Shown here one piece after another: positions 61,597-64,000 of a stretch of 64,000 nucleotides of DNA. Both the position numbers and the translations under genes were made by a program. Source of the stretch: an uncultured Alphaproteobacteria bacterium (GTDB taxonomy: Bacteria; Pseudomonadota; Alphaproteobacteria; HIMB59); the NCBI GenBank assembly GCA_902530745.1, contig CACABO010000002.1, forward strand, positions 1 through 64,000, given 5' to 3'. The notes under the pieces were generated by a model. That model was not told the DNA's origin, searched no databases, and saw only the letters and a program-made list of their open reading frames with translations. Each line of letters starts with the position of its first letter. Positions within the stretch are counted from its first letter, which is position 1.

Positions 61597-62922
61597 TTGT
61601 TTAATTCAGGAACAATATATTCAAACTTTACTCCTTTAGTGAAGGCCCCAGTTATTGGTTATAGAATTTCTGGAGATGACGTTTTGAATATCTTAAAGAA
61701 AATTACTAAAAAAAATTTTTCTAAAGATCACTCTTTAATCCGAGTAGTTAAAATTTATCAAAAAGATGAGTCCATATTGGATGAATGTAGTGTGGTATAT
61801 TTTAAATCTCCCAAATCCTTTACTGGAGAGGATGTCTGTGAAATTTTTTTACACGGCTCACCACTAATAGCTAGTCAATTTGAGCAGCTATTAAAGGATC
61901 TAAAGGTTCCTGACTTACGATTGGCAAAAAATGGAGAGTTCTCTTACAGGTCTGTTCTAAATAGCAAGAATTCCCTTAAACAAGCTAAGGCTATTAATGG
62001 AATAATTTCCAATGAAAGCTTTTCAGGGTTAGAATATAACAAAAAACTACTTTTTGAGGGAGATATTGTCAGCGGTCTTGTTCCTCTCAGGGAGGAAGTT
62101 ATAAATTTATTCTCAGAAATTACTGCATCGATTGATTTCGTTGACGATGAGGACTTTAATTTTAGTCAAATAAAAAGAAAAATAAGGAAATTTTTCACTA
62201 ATTGTAATAATTTATTACATAAAAATAGAACAAATATAGAACAGAAAAATATTTGCAAGATTATGTTAGTAGGCCCAGTAAATGTTGGTAAATCAACTCT
62301 ATTTAATAAAATAATTGATAAAGATAGAGCAATAGTCACAAACATTAAGGGCACTACTAGGGATATTCTCTCAAACGAATTTATAATAAGTAGTAATCGC
62401 TTTGAAATCTTCGATACCGCAGGTCAAAGATCTAAACAAGGTAAAATAGAAAAATATGGCTATAAAAAAGCTCAAAAAATATCGAGAGAAATAGACCACT
62501 TTTTTGTTTTAATCGATCAAAATACTAAAAAATCAGATATATCAACAATTATTAAGGATTTTATGATACATTCGAATTACAGTTTAATTGAGACAAAATC
62601 AGATATCTATAAATATAAAACAGAAAATATCAAAATAAATCATAGTTTAGAGAGGGATAAAATATATCAGAAATTAAAATTATCTTCGATTCATCAAAAA
62701 TATGTAAAAAATAAGCATAAAATGATCGATCTTAATTTAGAAGAAATCGACTTTTTGGCAAGAATTTTAGAATATGAACCTGATATTGTTAAGGAAAAGG
62801 ATATTTTGATCATAGCTCAGCTAATGAGAAATATATTAGATGATTTTTCATTCGAATTTGGTTATATTAATAACGAAGATATTTATGATAGAGTTTTTAG
62901 CAAATTTTGCATAGGAAAGTAG
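61597..62922 (+). CDS. mnmE: tRNA modification GTPase MnmE
   Basis: This 441-residue GTPase modifies U34 of tRNAs together with MnmG. The N-terminal formyl-THF domain begins GTIYSNFTPLVKAPVIGYRISG. The G domain has LVGPVNVGKSTLFNKI, GTTRDI, IFDTAGQR and TKSD in place of NKxD. The tail FCIGK carries the conserved C-terminal Cys. Translation starts at TTG 61597 (no ATG fits). Stop is followed 1 bp later by mnmG's start. Confidence 0.94.
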   Translation: MFNSGTIYSNFTPLVKAPVIGYRISGDDVLNILKKITKKNFSKDHSLIRVVKIYQKDESILDECSVVYFKSPKSFTGEDVCEIFLHGSPLIASQFEQLLKDLKVPDLRLAKNGEFSYRSVLNSKNSLKQAKAINGIISNESFSGLEYNKKLLFEGDIVSGLVPLREEVINLFSEITASIDFVDDEDFNFSQIKRKIRKFFTNCNNLLHKNRTNIEQKNICKIMLVGPVNVGKSTLFNKIIDKDRAIVTNIKGTTRDILSNEFIISSNRFEIFDTAGQRSKQGKIEKYGYKKAQKISREIDHFFVLIDQNTKKSDISTIIKDFMIHSNYSLIETKSDIYKYKTENIKINHSLERDKIYQKLKLSSIHQKYVKNKHKMIDLNLEEIDFLARILEYEPDIVKEKDILIIAQLMRNILDDFSFEFGYINNEDIYDRVFSKFCIGK

Positions 62923-62923
62923 A

Positions 62924-64000
62924 TTGTTTCACGTGGAACATTATGATGTTGTAGTTATAGGTGCTGGTCATGCTGGAGTAGAAGCAGCTAATATTTCTGA
63001 GAAATATGGGCTTAAAACTGCACTTATAACTAAAAATTACTCAGATTTGGGCAAATTATCATGCAATCCTAGTGTTGGAGGGGTTGGTAAGACACACATA
63101 GCTAGTGAAGTTGATATTTTAGGGGGTATAATTTGTAAAATTGGTGACAAATCAGCTATACATTACAGGGTATTAAATCTTTCTAAAGGGCCCGCAGTGT
63201 GGGGCGTAAGAGCTCAAATTGATAGAGATTTATACTCTCAAAATATGAAAAAATATATTAAATCTTCTAAAATTGATCTTATTGAAGATGAAGCTACTAA
63301 TATATTAGAAAAAAATAATAAAATTATAGGCGTTGAGCTATCTAATATTGGAAAAATAAAATCAAAGGCGGTTATTCTTACTACAGGGACCTTTCTTAAT
63401 GGAAAGATTTATTTTGGTAATGAGTCGCAAGAGGCAGGGAGAATAGGAAATAGCTCTTCAAAAGTCCTTGCAAAGTTTATTAATAAGAATTTTAAAACAA
63501 TGAGGCTGAAAACAGGAACACCTCCCAGAATATATGCTAAATCTATTAATTATGATGTTTTAGAACCTCAGACATCTGAAAATAATGGTATATTTTTATC
63601 ATATTTCACAAAACAAAATACGAACAAAAAAATTAATTGTTTCATCACCAAAACTAATAATAAGACCCATAAAATAATCAGAGATAATCTTAACAAGTCA
63701 GCGATGTACTCAGGTATAATTAAATCCCAAGGTGTAAGGTACTGTCCTTCAATTGAAGATAAAATAACAAAATTTGGAGATAGAAACGGTCACAATATTT
63801 TTTTAGAACCAGAAGGTTTAAACTCTGATCTTGTTTATCCAAACGGTATATCAAATTCTTTAGATAAAAAAATCCAACTAAAATTTTTAAGGTCAATAAA
63901 AGGCCTAGAAGAATGCGAGGTAGATCAATTTGGATACGCAGTAGAATATGATTCTGTTGACCCAAGAGAATTAAAAAATAATTTTGAAACAAAAAAAATA
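62924..64000 (+). CDS. mnmG: tRNA uridine-5-carboxymethylaminomethyl modification enzyme MnmG, cut by window end
   Basis: The reading from TTG 62924 runs open to the window end (359 codons). It begins with HYDVVVIGAGHAGVEAA (FAD site), then GPAVWGVRAQIDRDLY, LKTGTPPRIYA, RYCPSIEDKI and IFLEPEGLNSD, all MnmG hallmarks. The real start cannot be the ATG at 62943, which is out of frame. The first codons (F-H-V-E) are encoded by the parS-like site, as in other alphaproteobacteria. It pairs with MnmE. Confidence 0.95.
   Translation, partial: MFHVEHYDVVVIGAGHAGVEAANISEKYGLKTALITKNYSDLGKLSCNPSVGGVGKTHIASEVDILGGIICKIGDKSAIHYRVLNLSKGPAVWGVRAQIDRDLYSQNMKKYIKSSKIDLIEDEATNILEKNNKIIGVELSNIGKIKSKAVILTTGTFLNGKIYFGNESQEAGRIGNSSSKVLAKFINKNFKTMRLKTGTPPRIYAKSINYDVLEPQTSENNGIFLSYFTKQNTNKKINCFITKTNNKTHKIIRDNLNKSAMYSGIIKSQGVRYCPSIEDKITKFGDRNGHNIFLEPEGLNSDLVYPNGISNSLDKKIQLKFLRSIKGLEECEVDQFGYAVEYDSVDPRELKNNFETKKI
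62925..62940. promoter_or_regulatory. parS-like ParB-binding site
   Basis: TGTTTCACGTGGAACA is a near-perfect 16-bp palindrome with the ParB core TTTCACGTG and one asymmetric position (T/G). It matches the parS consensus used by ParB proteins for chromosome segregation, and sits in the first codons of mnmG, about 5 kb from the putative origin. Confidence 0.8.

Noticed and set aside
1-64000. CRISPR arrays, insertion sequences, rRNA or tRNA genes
   Set aside because: No repeat-spacer pattern, transposase motif, tRNA TTCAA-type arm or rRNA sequence was seen; the spacers are mostly too short.

Overview
The window is a compact, AT-rich chromosomal segment of a free-living, probably surface-ocean alphaproteobacterium with a streamlined genome. 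The evidence is alphaproteobacterial synteny (glnD-trpS-nfu; hrcA-grpE-dnaK-dnaJ beside rph-rdgB; hisBHAF beside hslVU; maf-aroE-coaE-dnaQ beside rho, mnmE and mnmG), very short spacers, many overlapping genes, and a proteorhodopsin with its retinal pathway. The style resembles SAR11, HIMB59 or AEGEAN-169 type genomes. I cannot place it more precisely from sequence alone. I saw no IS element, CRISPR array, rRNA or tRNA, and no gene-free stretch over 300 bp.

Region 1 (1-7.8 kb) is phosphate and polyphosphate: a frameshifted pstC and a 59-codon pstA stub on the + strand face an intact pstS on the - strand. pstS follows phoR, ppk and sixA, and ppx diverges from them. A three-unit Pho box precedes pstS. 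The layout suggests an inversion, biological or artefactual, inside the pst operon. Region 2 (7.8-18 kb) holds glnD, trpS, nfu, cell-wall and repair genes, tsaB and several small envelope proteins.

Region 3 (17.1-25 kb) is the light-harvesting locus. A blue-type proteorhodopsin has its own terminator and is followed by crtI-crtB-crtY-blh. A divergent unit carries a small membrane protein, crtE and an NTF2-like protein. ispH converges on blh. Together these make isoprenoid precursors, beta-carotene, retinal and the proton pump.

Region 4 (25-40 kb) is central metabolism and transport: pyruvate carboxylase, nth, dapB, a periplasmic rhodanese and cytochrome c', a TupABC-type tungstate transporter, cytochrome b561, a two-gene sulfur amino-acid unit, and two exporters or permeases. 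Two unusual GC-rich hairpins lie here.

Region 5 (40-57 kb) carries the heat-shock genes with a sigma-32-like promoter before dnaK, then rph-rdgB, an LpoA-like lipoprotein, rsmI, the his cluster, hslVU and housekeeping genes.

Region 6 (57.4-64 kb) looks like the replication-origin neighbourhood. An AT-rich maf/rho spacer has DnaA-box-like sites, and a parS-like 16-mer is built into the start of mnmG. A secreted FG-GAP protein and a glycerophosphodiesterase sit between rho and mnmE.
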